Part shown: one piece after another, positions 16,171 to 25,524 of the stretch
Layout of the letters: each line of letters opens with the position of its first letter
Position numbering within the stretch: position 1 is the stretch's first letter
The notes under the pieces: model-generated
What the model saw: only the letters and a program-made list of their open reading frames with translations
Databases searched by the model: none
What the model was told of the DNA's origin: nothing
Origin: CAZLFA01 sp964558665
GTDB taxonomy: Bacteria; Desulfobacterota; Syntrophia; Syntrophales; PHBD01
Direction: 5' to 3'
DNA: 64,000 nt
Assembly (NCBI GenBank): GCA_964558665.1
Contig: CAZLFA010000005.1
Span: 1-64,000, forward strand
Position numbers and translations under genes: made by a program

Positions 16171-17136
16171 ATGCTTCCAACTTTAGAGGATATTGAAAAG
16201 GCCGCAAAAATTGTCTACTCAGTAATGCCCCCCACTCCTCAGTACTGCTGGCCGCTCCTAAGCGAGCGCCTGGGTACGGAAATATGGGTCAAACACGAAA
16301 ATCATACCTCCGTCGGGGCGTTCAAGATTCGCGGCGGTCTTGTCTATCTCAACGCGCTTGCCGCAGAAAAAAAGGATTTGAAAGGGGTGATTTCCGCCAC
16401 GCGCGGCAATCACGGCCAGTCGGTAGCTATAGCGGCACGTCGTTATGGTATACCGGCGAAGATCGTTGTCCCGTTCGGTAACAGCAGAGAGAAAAACGCA
16501 GCCATGAGGTCACTCGGCGCCGACCTGGTAGAATTCGGCGACGACTTCCAGACGGCGCTTGAACATGCACAAATGCTTGCGCAGGAAAATTCGCTCCACA
16601 TGGTCCCGTCATACCACCAACTTTTGATCGCCGGCGTGGCAACCTACTGTCTTGAGCTGCTCAAGGCTGTCCCCGACCTGCAAACCGTTTACGTTCCCAT
16701 CGGTCTCGGTTCCGGAATATCCGCCATGATCGCCGCGCGGACGGCTCTCGGATTGCAGACGGAGATCGTCGGTGTGGTTTCGTCCCAAGCGCGGGCTTAC
16801 GCAGAGTCCTTCCGGCGCAAGACGCCGGTTGACTCCCCCGTAACCACCCGCATAGCCGACGGCATTGCCTGCCGTTCGCCTAATCCTGAAGCGCTCGATG
16901 TTATCTTGAATGGTGTTGACCGCGTTGTTGAGGTGTCGGACATGGAAGTTGCGGAGGCGATCAGAACCATTTTCGAGTGCACCCACAACGTCAGCGAGGG
17001 CGCCGGCGCTGCGGGTACAGCGGCAGCGCTGCAGGAGAAATCACGCAACGCCGGGCGCAGGATTGCCGTAGTTATTACCGGCGGCAACATTGACAGGGAA
17101 CTATTTGCCGGTGTGCTGAATATGTCTTTTGCATAA
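16171..17136 (+). CDS. PLP-dependent threonine/serine dehydratase-like enzyme
   Basis: A 321-residue fold-type II PLP enzyme. The Schiff-base Lys is K52 in HTSVGAFKIRGG, the PLP phosphate loop is VYVPIGLGSGIS, and TRGNHGQSVA is the substrate-Asn loop. The length fits the short catabolic threonine dehydratase or threo-3-hydroxyaspartate dehydratase group without an ACT domain, so it is not the biosynthetic IlvA. The start at 16171 follows AAGGA; a Met at 16126 lacks support. Confidence 0.85.
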   Translation: MLPTLEDIEKAAKIVYSVMPPTPQYCWPLLSERLGTEIWVKHENHTSVGAFKIRGGLVYLNALAAEKKDLKGVISATRGNHGQSVAIAARRYGIPAKIVVPFGNSREKNAAMRSLGADLVEFGDDFQTALEHAQMLAQENSLHMVPSYHQLLIAGVATYCLELLKAVPDLQTVYVPIGLGSGISAMIAARTALGLQTEIVGVVSSQARAYAESFRRKTPVDSPVTTRIADGIACRSPNPEALDVILNGVDRVVEVSDMEVAEAIRTIFECTHNVSEGAGAAGTAAALQEKSRNAGRRIAVVITGGNIDRELFAGVLNMSFA

Positions 17137-17191
17137 AACCCGAAGTGTGCACACACACTCTAAAAAATATACCAGGGAGGAGCAATATTTC

Positions 17192-17560
17192 ATGCAGCCA
17201 AAACTGCGAACCACCATCGCTTACATAGCGGGAAAGCTTATCACAGAAATCAACACGTATTCCATTTACGATCATCTGCAATCCAAATCCGTGAATTTCG
17301 AGGGAAACGTAGCGCCGAATCATGTTACGGTCTTCAGCGATGACAGGGGGTGCTACACGTCAGGACCGGGGGAAGAAAACATCTTCGATCTCCATGACTA
17401 CGGCGTCGGGCATCTTATCGACCTGCAGATAAACGGCAACAAGTTCAAGGGCTATGATGATTACACGCGTTTTAATTACAACGGCGAGGTCAACGGAAAA
17501 GATATCTCCTTTTATGATGACGGCGAAGAAAAGACTTTCCTGTTCAGTTTTGAACATTAG
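17192..17560 (+). CDS. Conserved hypothetical acidic protein
   Basis: A 122-residue acidic, aromatic-rich protein without a signal peptide. It has alternating beta-like segments (HLIDLQINGNKFKGYDDYTR, DISFYDDGEEKTFLFSFEH) and no family I recognise. GGGAGGAGC precedes the ATG at 17192, which decides the start; the longer frame from 17129 overlaps the dehydratase gene. Confidence 0.5.
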   Translation: MQPKLRTTIAYIAGKLITEINTYSIYDHLQSKSVNFEGNVAPNHVTVFSDDRGCYTSGPGEENIFDLHDYGVGHLIDLQINGNKFKGYDDYTRFNYNGEVNGKDISFYDDGEEKTFLFSFEH

Positions 17561-17683
17561 CGGAACTTGGGTAAAATGTTATTAACTGAGCATGAAAGCA
17601 TGCTGAGATTCAAGAACCGTTTATTGTCACAATGCCGGGGTTCTTCTATTCCGGGACCGGATGGCCATTAACAGGAGGGAGAA

Positions 17684-18439
17684 ATGGACATCTTTTTATG
17701 GATTATCGTCGCGCTGTTTTTGGCCCCGATGATTCTCGGACCAATCCTGGTCAAGTTCACCCACTGGGTCTCCACAAATGCGAATATCTCTGAAATGTCT
17801 CCGGACATGCTGGACCAGAATATAAGGTCTTACATCGATCAGGCAGGGACGGAGGTCGAAGCCCTTGGTTTTCGCTTTGTCGGATATATGACTCTATCCG
17901 ATTTCATGCCGGGCATTACATCGTATTTCGGCCTGTTCTCACACGACAGTGAGAAAGTGGGTTTCATGGCGGCCGTTATCAGGCATGGGTCCGGCAAGTC
18001 AGTACACTATTGCGAGTTTAGCAACAAATATTCCGACGGAAGCGTAATCAATGTCAACAATTCGTCCGTGATGGGGGGATACAGGAACCCCAAGAAGAAA
18101 ACATATCGATACCCAAAAGTAGAATCACTGAAAATCCTCTATGAAATCAATGACTGGGTTAACAGAGCAGAAATGGTAATGTCATATCGCGAGGGGATGG
18201 GAAAGGGTCGTGAAAAAATCATCCTGAGTGATCATATCAATGAAGAAATTAGGCTTCAGGCTGCATACGGATACTACATGCCGGATGAGGGCAATAACAG
18301 ATACCGGCTCACCTGGAAAGGCGCATTTATCATGACGGAAAAACAGGTATTTCCGTTTAAGAACATTCTTATGCATCTTGATCTTCAATCAGCGAAGAAG
18401 GCAATAGCAGGCAGCCCGCTGTATAAAGCGGCAGCCTGA
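17684..18439 (+). CDS. Membrane-anchored hypothetical protein
   Basis: A 251-residue product with one N-terminal membrane helix (FLWIIVALFLAPMILGPILV, about 4-23) and a soluble domain of about 220 residues. No family is recognised. A good AGGAGGGAG site precedes the start. A hairpin (AAGAACC ... GGTTCTT) lies in the 123-base gap before it. Confidence 0.5.
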   Translation: MDIFLWIIVALFLAPMILGPILVKFTHWVSTNANISEMSPDMLDQNIRSYIDQAGTEVEALGFRFVGYMTLSDFMPGITSYFGLFSHDSEKVGFMAAVIRHGSGKSVHYCEFSNKYSDGSVINVNNSSVMGGYRNPKKKTYRYPKVESLKILYEINDWVNRAEMVMSYREGMGKGREKIILSDHINEEIRLQAAYGYYMPDEGNNRYRLTWKGAFIMTEKQVFPFKNILMHLDLQSAKKAIAGSPLYKAAA

Positions 18440-18486
18440 TTATCGTTGCAAGTAAAGAATACTTCATTACAGGGGCATTCACAATA

Positions 18487-19248
18487 ATGAAAAAAAACAT
18501 CACAAAACGGACGGCCGTATGTTTCGTCTCTCTATTGATACTGTTGGCAACCCCGTTTTGGGGACATGCTGAGTCATCAGCGATCAAACCCGGCAAGTAT
18601 GTTACGGAAGGCGGCTGGGGTGACTTATCAATCATAGTGAAGGACGGCAAGCTGAGCTTTGCCATCACCTCGATAGGTTCCAATGCCCACACCTGCTCGC
18701 TGGATGGCATTATCAAAGACGGCCGTTATACAATGGAATCCTTTGACGAAGGCAAGCCGTGCATTGTGACTTTTCAACCCAGGGGACATGACATAGAAGT
18801 GACGGACAATGAAGGCGCCTGCCGCTATTATTGCGGAGTGCGTGCCGGGTTCACGGGACTTTACCTGAAACCGAAGGCGGGTTGCGAAGGCGTGGCCATT
18901 CAAAAATCCCGCAGGAAGTTCAAGCAGCTATACGACAAAAAGGCATATCCGCAGGCGAAAGCCGTTCTAGAGCCGATACTCAAGGATTGTTCAAGATATA
19001 TTCATTGGCTGGATGCTGCCTGGATCAGAAATGATTTTGCCATTACGCAATACAAACTTGGCGATTATGAAGGATGCCTGCAAACCCTGAAAACTCTGGA
19101 AGAAGATGCTCTGAAAACGGATGATCAACTCCGCGATTCATACCCTCCTGCCGACGCTGAAAGTGTTATACCCATTGCCAGGGCGACGCGTACTAATCTG
19201 AGCCTCTGCAGGAAGAAAAGCGAAAAAAAGACCATAAAGGATTACTGA
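18487..19248 (+). CDS. Exported protein with TPR-like C-terminus
   Basis: A 253-residue exported protein: signal peptide to about residue 28 (ending GHAES), a beta-rich middle with four cysteines (HTCSLDG, CIVTF, CRYYCG), and a C-terminal tetratricopeptide-like pair around residues 140-200 (FKQLYDKKAYPQAKAVLEPI; YKLGDYEGCLQTLKTLEED). Function unknown; the layout suggests a periplasmic protein-binding role. Confidence 0.5.
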   Translation: MKKNITKRTAVCFVSLLILLATPFWGHAESSAIKPGKYVTEGGWGDLSIIVKDGKLSFAITSIGSNAHTCSLDGIIKDGRYTMESFDEGKPCIVTFQPRGHDIEVTDNEGACRYYCGVRAGFTGLYLKPKAGCEGVAIQKSRRKFKQLYDKKAYPQAKAVLEPILKDCSRYIHWLDAAWIRNDFAITQYKLGDYEGCLQTLKTLEEDALKTDDQLRDSYPPADAESVIPIARATRTNLSLCRKKSEKKTIKDY

Positions 19249-19272
19249 AGATAATTTCAGCGGCAAGACGCT

Positions 19273-20169
19273 ATGGACAATATATGGATTGCAATGGGAC
19301 TGACCTTATTCGCCGGGATGGCAACCGGTATCGGCAGCGCCTTTGCGTTTGCCTCGAAAAGAACAAACTACCGGTTTCTCTCAATTGCCACAGGCTTTTC
19401 CGCGGGCGTTATGATTTATGTTTCTCTTGTCGAGATATTCCAGAAAGGCGTAAAATCGCTTACGGTCGTATACGGCGACTACTGGGGGCATTGGGTAAAT
19501 GCGGCCTCCTTTTTTGGCGGGATGCTCTTTATCGGTCTGATCGACCATTTGATACCGGCTGCGGAGAATCCACATGAAACGCATTCGGAAGAGGAGACGG
19601 CGCCTCTTCATGATCCATCGGCACCGCTCCCCGTATTCCGTGCAACGGCTGGTGAAAATACTGCATCGGGAATGCATGACCACAGCGCAAGAACCAGAAA
19701 GCTCATGCGGATGGGGTTGTTCACAGCGGCAGCTATCGCCATTCATAACTTTCCGGAGGGACTGGCCACCTTCCTTGCAGCGCTTGACGATCCCAAGCTC
19801 GGCGTCGCTATCGCCATTGCGATCGCTCTTCACAACATACCGGAAGGGATAAGCGTGGCCGTACCGATATTCTATGCCACGGGAGACCGGAAGAAGGCCT
19901 TTTTCTACTCGCTGCTCAGCGGCCTGTCGGAACCCGTAGGCGCAGGGATTGCCTATCTGTTGCTTCTTATGTTTGTCGGTGCGGATTCAGGCATGTTTCT
20001 GCCTTCCGCAACCGGCATTCTTTTCGGCGGCATAGCCGGCATCATGGTCTATATCAGCCTCGATGAACTGCTGCCGACGAGCCGGGCTTACGGCAAAGGC
20101 CACGACAGCATGATCGGGCTTGCCGGGGGAATGCTGGTGATGGCTATAAGCCTGCTGTTGATGAAATAG
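19273..20169 (+). CDS. zupT: ZIP-family zinc/divalent metal transporter
   Basis: A 298-residue inner-membrane transporter with eight predicted helices. The two metal-binding helices carry HNFPEGLATF and HNIPEGISVA, the ZupT hallmark, and a His-rich cytoplasmic loop at about 100-140 (HETHSEEE, HDHS) lies between helices 3 and 4. It should import Zn2+ and possibly Fe2+ or Mn2+. It stands alone, with a flavin-binding protein gene 17 bases downstream. Confidence 0.92.
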   Translation: MDNIWIAMGLTLFAGMATGIGSAFAFASKRTNYRFLSIATGFSAGVMIYVSLVEIFQKGVKSLTVVYGDYWGHWVNAASFFGGMLFIGLIDHLIPAAENPHETHSEEETAPLHDPSAPLPVFRATAGENTASGMHDHSARTRKLMRMGLFTAAAIAIHNFPEGLATFLAALDDPKLGVAIAIAIALHNIPEGISVAVPIFYATGDRKKAFFYSLLSGLSEPVGAGIAYLLLLMFVGADSGMFLPSATGILFGGIAGIMVYISLDELLPTSRAYGKGHDSMIGLAGGMLVMAISLLLMK

Positions 20170-20186
20170 TGAAATAAAGGAGCAAA

Positions 20187-20657
20187 ATGAGAAAAAAAGA
20201 AAGACAGATAACGGATCGCAGGCATATTGATTCCATCATCAGGCGGTGCCGCGTCTGCCGCATGGGAATGGCGGACGGAGGACAGCCTTACATCGTACCT
20301 TTTTGTTTCGGATACGACGGACATTCGGTTTATTTTCACATGGCAAATGAAGGCAGGAAAATCGACTGCCTCCGGAAAAACAACCAAGTGTGTATCGAGT
20401 TCGACTTACCCGGAGAGATAAGCGAATCGCCAAGCGCTTGCGCTTTCTCGATCTCTTATGAAAGCGTCATCGCGTTCGGGGTAGCGGAATTTCTTGAATC
20501 TGCCGAAGACAAGCGTTATGGTCTTATGCAGATCATGCGTCAGTATTCTGAAGCAGAAGCAGAATGGTCTTTTCCGGAAAATATTCTTGATAAAACCACG
20601 GTGGTGAAGGTCCTGTTAACGGAAATAACAGGCAAGGCCAAAGCAAACAAAATATGA
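20187..20657 (+). CDS. Pyridoxamine 5'-phosphate oxidase-like flavin protein
   Basis: A 156-residue split-barrel FMN-binding protein of the NimA-like branch. It opens with ITDRRHIDSIIRRCRVCRMG and has the PYIVPFCFGYDG barrel strand. NimA-type members bind FMN or heme and have been linked to nitroimidazole resistance. AAGGAG precedes the start. Close spacing to zupT suggests co-transcription. Confidence 0.82.
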   Translation: MRKKERQITDRRHIDSIIRRCRVCRMGMADGGQPYIVPFCFGYDGHSVYFHMANEGRKIDCLRKNNQVCIEFDLPGEISESPSACAFSISYESVIAFGVAEFLESAEDKRYGLMQIMRQYSEAEAEWSFPENILDKTTVVKVLLTEITGKAKANKI

Positions 20658-20765
20658 TTTATCATTATGTAAAAAATAGCAACATTCTACAATACAGCAT
20701 TCGCTTGCCCGGTTAGGCTTCTTTCAATGAGGCAGATAATCTGCCCGGTAACGAAAGGAGCAAAT

Positions 20766-21155
20766 ATGAAAAAAACGGAATGTATCGAATTCATCAACAG
20801 CGGCATGGTAACATCAACAGGGGGCGACATAAATATTGATGCAACATGGCATGAACACCCGAAATTCAGAGGGGTTTATTTGAAGCATCTCATAAAAGGA
20901 GCCGATACGAATGGCATGTTAAGTTCCCATGTGGTAAGAATAGCTCCGCATGCCGTCCTGGAGGAGCATGTCCATGATGCGCAGTGGGAGCTTCATGAGG
21001 TGATCGAAGGTGAAGGCGTGTTTCTCCTGGACAAAAACGAAGCGCCCTATCATCCGGGACGCATGGCGGTAATCCCGAAAGGTGTTAAACACCGGGTAAC
21101 TGCCGGAAGCAGCGGTCTGGTAATGCTGGCCAAATTCTTTCCTGCATTGCTGTAA
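20766..21155 (+). CDS. Cupin-domain protein
   Basis: A 129-residue single-domain cupin. Metal ligands are likely in ISLE-type strand APHAVLEEHVHDAQWELHEV (two His and a Glu) and in GVKHRV. Small cupins of this kind may be isomerases, dioxygenases or sensory proteins. The start at 20766 follows AAGGAG. An AraC regulator follows 28 bases later. Confidence 0.8.
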   Translation: MKKTECIEFINSGMVTSTGGDINIDATWHEHPKFRGVYLKHLIKGADTNGMLSSHVVRIAPHAVLEEHVHDAQWELHEVIEGEGVFLLDKNEAPYHPGRMAVIPKGVKHRVTAGSSGLVMLAKFFPALL

Positions 21156-21183
21156 TCTCCGGCACGGATTAGAGACATATAAT

Positions 21184-21999
21184 ATGCAGAGAAAAACCGG
21201 AGGAGTTGTTCGTTTTTACAGTCATCCTGATTTGCCTGGTGTTCACGCCGTACATGGCGTTAACGTGCGGAATGATTTTACCCGTCATACGCACAACGGA
21301 TTATGTATCGGTATTGTCGAAAAAGGAGAGAGAATCATCGAGCAGAAATATCTCCAGACGGTAATTCCGGAAGGATCGCTGTTTGCAATCAACCCCGGTG
21401 TCTCTCACAGATGTAAATCCAGGCATGGCGAACACAGCTACCTTGTTTTCTGTATTGATCAGGACAGGGTAAAGACGGCTGCATCCCGCTTATTCGGGAA
21501 AGCAATGCCCATGCCGCATTTCAAAAGTGCACTCATCAATGATCGTCGAATGCGTATGAAAATGAACAGGCTCTTTATGCTTATACAGGAGAGAGGGCCA
21601 GTTTGTGAAATTGAGAAAGCATTAGAGTCTCTTTTGATCATGCTTATTATACAGACAGGCGAGGTTACGGCGCCGTCTATTCCCAAATCAAACAGAGCGG
21701 CCGTAAAAAGAGCATGCACGTTCATCAATAACAACTGCACGCATAATTTTACCCTGAAGGATTTATCAAAAGTTGCGCATTTGAGTCCATACTACCTGCA
21801 GCGTCTGTTTCTCGAAGAGAAAGGGGTTTCCCCCCACGAATATTCAATGCAGCAGAAGATAAGGAAGGCAAGAGAGCTTCTTTCAAAAGGGCATAGCATA
21901 GCAGGTATCGCTTTCGACCTTGGGTTCGCGGATCAAAGTCACTTTACGCGTTCCTTCAAGAAAGTGACGGGCACAACACCCGGAGCTTATCTTGCCTGA
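21184..21999 (+). CDS. AraC-family transcriptional regulator
   Basis: A 271-residue regulator with an N-terminal cupin sensor (FTRHTHNGLCIGIVEKGERI) and two C-terminal helix-turn-helix motifs (FTLKDLSKVAHLSPYYLQR; HSIAGIAFDLGFADQSHFTR) ending TGTTPGAYL. It sits between two cupin or hydrolase genes on the same strand and probably controls the run from 20766 to about 24770. Confidence 0.9.
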   Translation: MQRKTGGVVRFYSHPDLPGVHAVHGVNVRNDFTRHTHNGLCIGIVEKGERIIEQKYLQTVIPEGSLFAINPGVSHRCKSRHGEHSYLVFCIDQDRVKTAASRLFGKAMPMPHFKSALINDRRMRMKMNRLFMLIQERGPVCEIEKALESLLIMLIIQTGEVTAPSIPKSNRAAVKRACTFINNNCTHNFTLKDLSKVAHLSPYYLQRLFLEEKGVSPHEYSMQQKIRKARELLSKGHSIAGIAFDLGFADQSHFTRSFKKVTGTTPGAYLA

Positions 22000-22049
22000 G
22001 GATAAGGAATACTTTAATTGAGACTATCGTTGAAAGGAGAGTTATTTAC

Positions 22050-23033
22050 ATGAGACATGGAAATTCACGTTGTATTATGAATGTCGTTTTAACGATTGCC
22101 TGCGTGCTGCTGCTTGCCGGAAATTTCTCGGCGTCATGGGCAGAAGCCCCCATGGTTAAAACGCAGGTTCCGGCATACTACAGAATGATGGTGGGTCAGT
22201 TCGAGATTACCGCCCTGGCGGACGGATTTATAGACATGAATACGAAACTGATGCGCAACGCTTCCGAAGAAAAGCTTAATACGCAGCTTGACCGCTACTT
22301 CACTGATCACGCCAAAGCGAAAGCGGCCGTCAACTCCTATCTGATCAATACCGGCAGCAAACTGGTGCTTGTGGATCCCGGGGCAGGCACGATGTTCGGA
22401 GCCGCGCTGGGCAAGCTTGCAATCAACATGAAGGCGGCGGGCTACGACCCTTCACAGGTCGATGCCGTACTGATTACGCATATGCACGTTGATCATATAG
22501 GCGGACTATTGGGCGCAGACGGCAAGCCCGCATTTCCGAAGGCAACTGTATATGTTTCAAAAGCGGAAAGTGACTTCTGGCTGTCCAAGTCCGAAGCGGA
22601 GAAAGTGCCGGTTGAAATGAGAAAATTTTTCACAATGGCGCAAAAGGCGGCAGAACCTTATATAGAGGCGAACAGGTGGAAGATATTCGAAGGCAGCGAT
22701 CTTCCTGTTCCCGGCATCAGGGCGATCCCCATTCACGGGCACACAGCCGGACATACCGCCTTTGAAGTTAAATCAGGCAGCGATACACTGCTGATTATCG
22801 GCGACATGGTGCACAATATGGCGATTCAGTTTACTTTGCCGGATGTGGCTATTTTGTTCGACAAAGATATGAAACAGGCAGTAAAGGCAAGGCAGGACAT
22901 GTTCAGGAAGGCCGCCCAAAGCAAGATACTTATTGCCGGTATGCACATACCTTTCCCCGGCATCGGCCATATAAGAGCAGAGGGTAAAAACAGCTACTCC
23001 TGGGTGCCTGTCGAATTTATGCCTATGCCGTGA
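22050..23033 (+). CDS. Exported metallo-beta-lactamase-fold hydrolase
   Basis: A 327-residue hydrolase with a signal peptide to about 33. The zinc motif HMHVDHIGGL and downstream HGHTAGHTAF and GDMVHN supply the metal ligands. The arrangement resembles the methyl-parathion-hydrolase/lactonase branch more than true beta-lactamases. AAAGGAG precedes the start. Exported form and company of an esterase-like lipoprotein suggest extracytoplasmic detoxification or quorum-signal hydrolysis; substrate unknown. Confidence 0.82.
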   Translation: MRHGNSRCIMNVVLTIACVLLLAGNFSASWAEAPMVKTQVPAYYRMMVGQFEITALADGFIDMNTKLMRNASEEKLNTQLDRYFTDHAKAKAAVNSYLINTGSKLVLVDPGAGTMFGAALGKLAINMKAAGYDPSQVDAVLITHMHVDHIGGLLGADGKPAFPKATVYVSKAESDFWLSKSEAEKVPVEMRKFFTMAQKAAEPYIEANRWKIFEGSDLPVPGIRAIPIHGHTAGHTAFEVKSGSDTLLIIGDMVHNMAIQFTLPDVAILFDKDMKQAVKARQDMFRKAAQSKILIAGMHIPFPGIGHIRAEGKNSYSWVPVEFMPMP

Positions 23034-23074
23034 CGAAAAGCGGACGGAATCGAAAGAAAGGATAATTACCCGTC

Positions 23075-23911
23075 ATGGATAAGATCCATTATCGTGTATC
23101 ATTAAGGTCATTATTATCTTCGCTGATTGTCTGTACAATCTTAATAACGACAGGATGCGCAGCGGCGACGAAGCAGGCAATGCCGATTGTTATTATTCAC
23201 GGTGCATGGTACGATTCGCAGTCCTGGTCTAAGGTTACCCCTCTCCTTGAAGCAAAGGGTCATTCTGTAACAGTGCCTGATATGCCCGGTTACGGGAAAA
23301 ACATTGTCCCCTATGACACTATTACCTTCGAAAGTTATCTCAACGAAGTAAAGAAAGCCATCAGCAGATATCCCGGAAAAGTCCTGCTGGTAGGAAACAG
23401 CCTGGGAGGGACCTACATCAGCCAGACCGCGGAGCAGATGCCGGATCGCATCGCCGGTCTTGTCTATGTATGCGCGTTCATGCTTCGTGACAGCGAGTCG
23501 CGCATCTCTGTGGTCAAACTTGACCCTCAATCACTGGCTCTCAAGCACAGAAAGACAATCGGCAAGGGGCTTCTAACTTATGAAAATGCACACTTCGCCG
23601 AGATTTTTTTCAACGACTGTGACCGGGAGGATATTGCGCGCGAGTTGGAGCGCATTAAGCCGCAGCCTGTTGCTCCCGTCAAAACCCCGCTCAAAATCAC
23701 TCAGGAAAACTACGGACGTGTGCCGCGGTTTTACGTAAGATGCCTTCTTGACAGGGCGATCACGCCGGCATTTCAGGACGTAATGATCAAGGCATCGCCG
23801 GTAAGGAAGGTTTTCGACATTGACGCAAGTCATTCCCCCTTCATCTCCAAACCGGGTGAGCTTGCAGATATTATACTCCATGTTGTGAGAGAACTGGAAA
23901 GCAGCAATTAA
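23075..23911 (+). CDS. Alpha/beta-hydrolase lipoprotein
   Basis: A 278-residue hydrolase with a lipobox (ILITTGCAAA; Cys at about 28). The oxyanion/His motif is IIHGAWYDSQSW, the nucleophile elbow GNSLGGTY and the catalytic His near DASHSPFISK. This matches the short MenH/esterase-type family that includes hydroxynitrile lyase-like proteins. It is 41 bases downstream of the MBL-fold gene. Confidence 0.8.
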   Translation: MDKIHYRVSLRSLLSSLIVCTILITTGCAAATKQAMPIVIIHGAWYDSQSWSKVTPLLEAKGHSVTVPDMPGYGKNIVPYDTITFESYLNEVKKAISRYPGKVLLVGNSLGGTYISQTAEQMPDRIAGLVYVCAFMLRDSESRISVVKLDPQSLALKHRKTIGKGLLTYENAHFAEIFFNDCDREDIARELERIKPQPVAPVKTPLKITQENYGRVPRFYVRCLLDRAITPAFQDVMIKASPVRKVFDIDASHSPFISKPGELADIILHVVRELESSN

Positions 23912-23936
23912 TGATATACAAGAAAGGATATAAACC

Positions 23937-24395
23937 ATGAGAAAAAACATTTTTACAGCGGTGATTCTGTGCATTCTTCTAATACCGGTTGCATCATCGG
24001 CTATAGAGCCGACGGCCGACGTTAAAGTAACACCACTGCTGAAAGCATCGACAAGCTGGAACGGAGACCAAATTGTTTATCCGCAGGGGAAGGCGGAAGT
24101 TACGGGAATTCTTGTTGAAGTGGCTCCCAACATGGAGACCGGATGGCATTCGCACCCGGTGCCCTCTTTCGCCTATATGCTGGAAGGCATTCTCGAGGTA
24201 CGCCTTAAAGACGGCAGGATTAAGCGTCTCTATGCGGGAGATGCGCTGGCCGAAGTGGTAAATACATGGCATAATGGCAGGAATGTCGGGAAAACACCGG
24301 TGAAAATCGTTGTCTTCTATACCGGCGTGGCAGATGGTGCCGTAACCGTTAAAGCTCCATCAGGTGTTGCAGGGGAAGATAATAAGAAGAAATGA
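23937..24395 (+). CDS. Exported cupin protein
   Basis: A 152-residue cupin with a signal peptide (about 1-22). GWHSHPVPSFAYMLEGILEV holds the two His and Glu of the first cupin motif, and NTWHNGRN the last His. It follows AAAGGA and is 26 bases after the hydrolase. Extracytoplasmic cupins of this kind are usually of unknown substrate. Confidence 0.8.
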   Translation: MRKNIFTAVILCILLIPVASSAIEPTADVKVTPLLKASTSWNGDQIVYPQGKAEVTGILVEVAPNMETGWHSHPVPSFAYMLEGILEVRLKDGRIKRLYAGDALAEVVNTWHNGRNVGKTPVKIVVFYTGVADGAVTVKAPSGVAGEDNKKK

Positions 24396-24404
24396 AGGCG
24401 TGGC

Positions 24405-24770
24405 ATGAAAGCCATCACGATTTTTTACATTCTTAATGCAACGCTGCTTCTGCTGCACGAGATTGAATCAGCCTATGAAAAGGAATGGGATATTCTCAAG
24501 CTGCCCGGGGGTATAACCGGCTTCCTGATTATGCATGTTCCCATCATCGCTTTCTTTTTTTATGGATTGATTGAAATCGAAAAGAGTTCTTCCATAGGAT
24601 TCTTATGCGGCATCATTACGGGGATCGGCGGCATTGTTCCCTTCATTGTACACAAGATAGCATTCAAAAAAAATGACCGGTTCAATCTGGCCGTATCAAA
24701 TGCAATCATATTTCTGAATATTCCGTCAGGTTTAGGATTGCTTATTTTGTCGGTTCTTTCATTTGGCTGA
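24405..24770 (+). CDS. Small integral membrane protein
   Basis: A 121-residue protein with four predicted membrane helices (about 3-18, 33-55, 63-83, 97-118). The sequence HEIESAYEKEWDIL at the end of helix 1 recalls a DUF6713-like group, which has no known function. It starts 10 bases after the exported cupin gene and probably ends the run of co-oriented genes. Confidence 0.55.
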   Translation: MKAITIFYILNATLLLLHEIESAYEKEWDILKLPGGITGFLIMHVPIIAFFFYGLIEIEKSSSIGFLCGIITGIGGIVPFIVHKIAFKKNDRFNLAVSNAIIFLNIPSGLGLLILSVLSFG

Positions 24771-24788
24771 TATACGGAGGATTTGTAC

Positions 24789-25415
24789 ATGACAGCTTCT
24801 GACTTCGGTATCATCGCAGTAATCGGGGTTGTGCTCCTTATCGCCAGCATTGCGATCTACCAATACAGCAATCAGAGGGGAAGCATGACTTCGGGGCGAC
24901 TCATCGGACATTACATAGCCGAGAAAACGGGAGATTCTTTCTATTTTAAGTGTAAAATCTATGTTACGGAAGGGATGAAGTGGTGCCGCTTGATTCTGGA
25001 CATAAAAAGCGAATCGTCTTTTGAGTATAGTTCTTTGCCGTTCAAGGAAGTGGCGGTGGCTGTCGGCGTCCCCTTTACTTTATCCATAAACAACGCCGGT
25101 GGTAACAAACTTTATGAAGACAAGGGAACCCTTGCGCCTTTCATCTCTTGGCTGGCGGGAAAAGGAGGATCAAGTGAGAGTTTCTTTAAAGAATCCGTCA
25201 AGGGCAGCCAGTATGGGGCATTTACACTGCTGGAATTTCTTCCTTCCGCGGCCGGACATTATGAAATATCTCTGCGGATGGACGCGCAAAACAGGACAGG
25301 CACCGAAATTTCCAAGTCCCTGTGGGAATTGAGGGAGGCGCAGATGAAAATAATGGAGGACGTTGCCCCTCTGTCAAAGACAGTCAAATACCCGCACAAG
25401 CGCATTCATCTATAA
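24789..25415 (+). CDS. Membrane-anchored hypothetical protein
   Basis: A 208-residue product with one N-terminal helix (IIAVIGVVLLIASIAIYQY, about 7-25) followed by a beta-rich soluble domain. No family is recognised. The ATG at 24789 follows GGAGG; the frame also opens at a TTG six bases upstream. Confidence 0.55.
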   Translation: MTASDFGIIAVIGVVLLIASIAIYQYSNQRGSMTSGRLIGHYIAEKTGDSFYFKCKIYVTEGMKWCRLILDIKSESSFEYSSLPFKEVAVAVGVPFTLSINNAGGNKLYEDKGTLAPFISWLAGKGGSSESFFKESVKGSQYGAFTLLEFLPSAAGHYEISLRMDAQNRTGTEISKSLWELREAQMKIMEDVAPLSKTVKYPHKRIHL

Positions 25416-25524
25416 AGTGTATTCATCCATAATAAACAAGAAATGATTTCTTTCGGCTTTCCATCAGAGATAACGGCAAAACAGCCGGTGCTCTGACAGG
25501 GAACCGGGAACAAGGATCCGGCAA

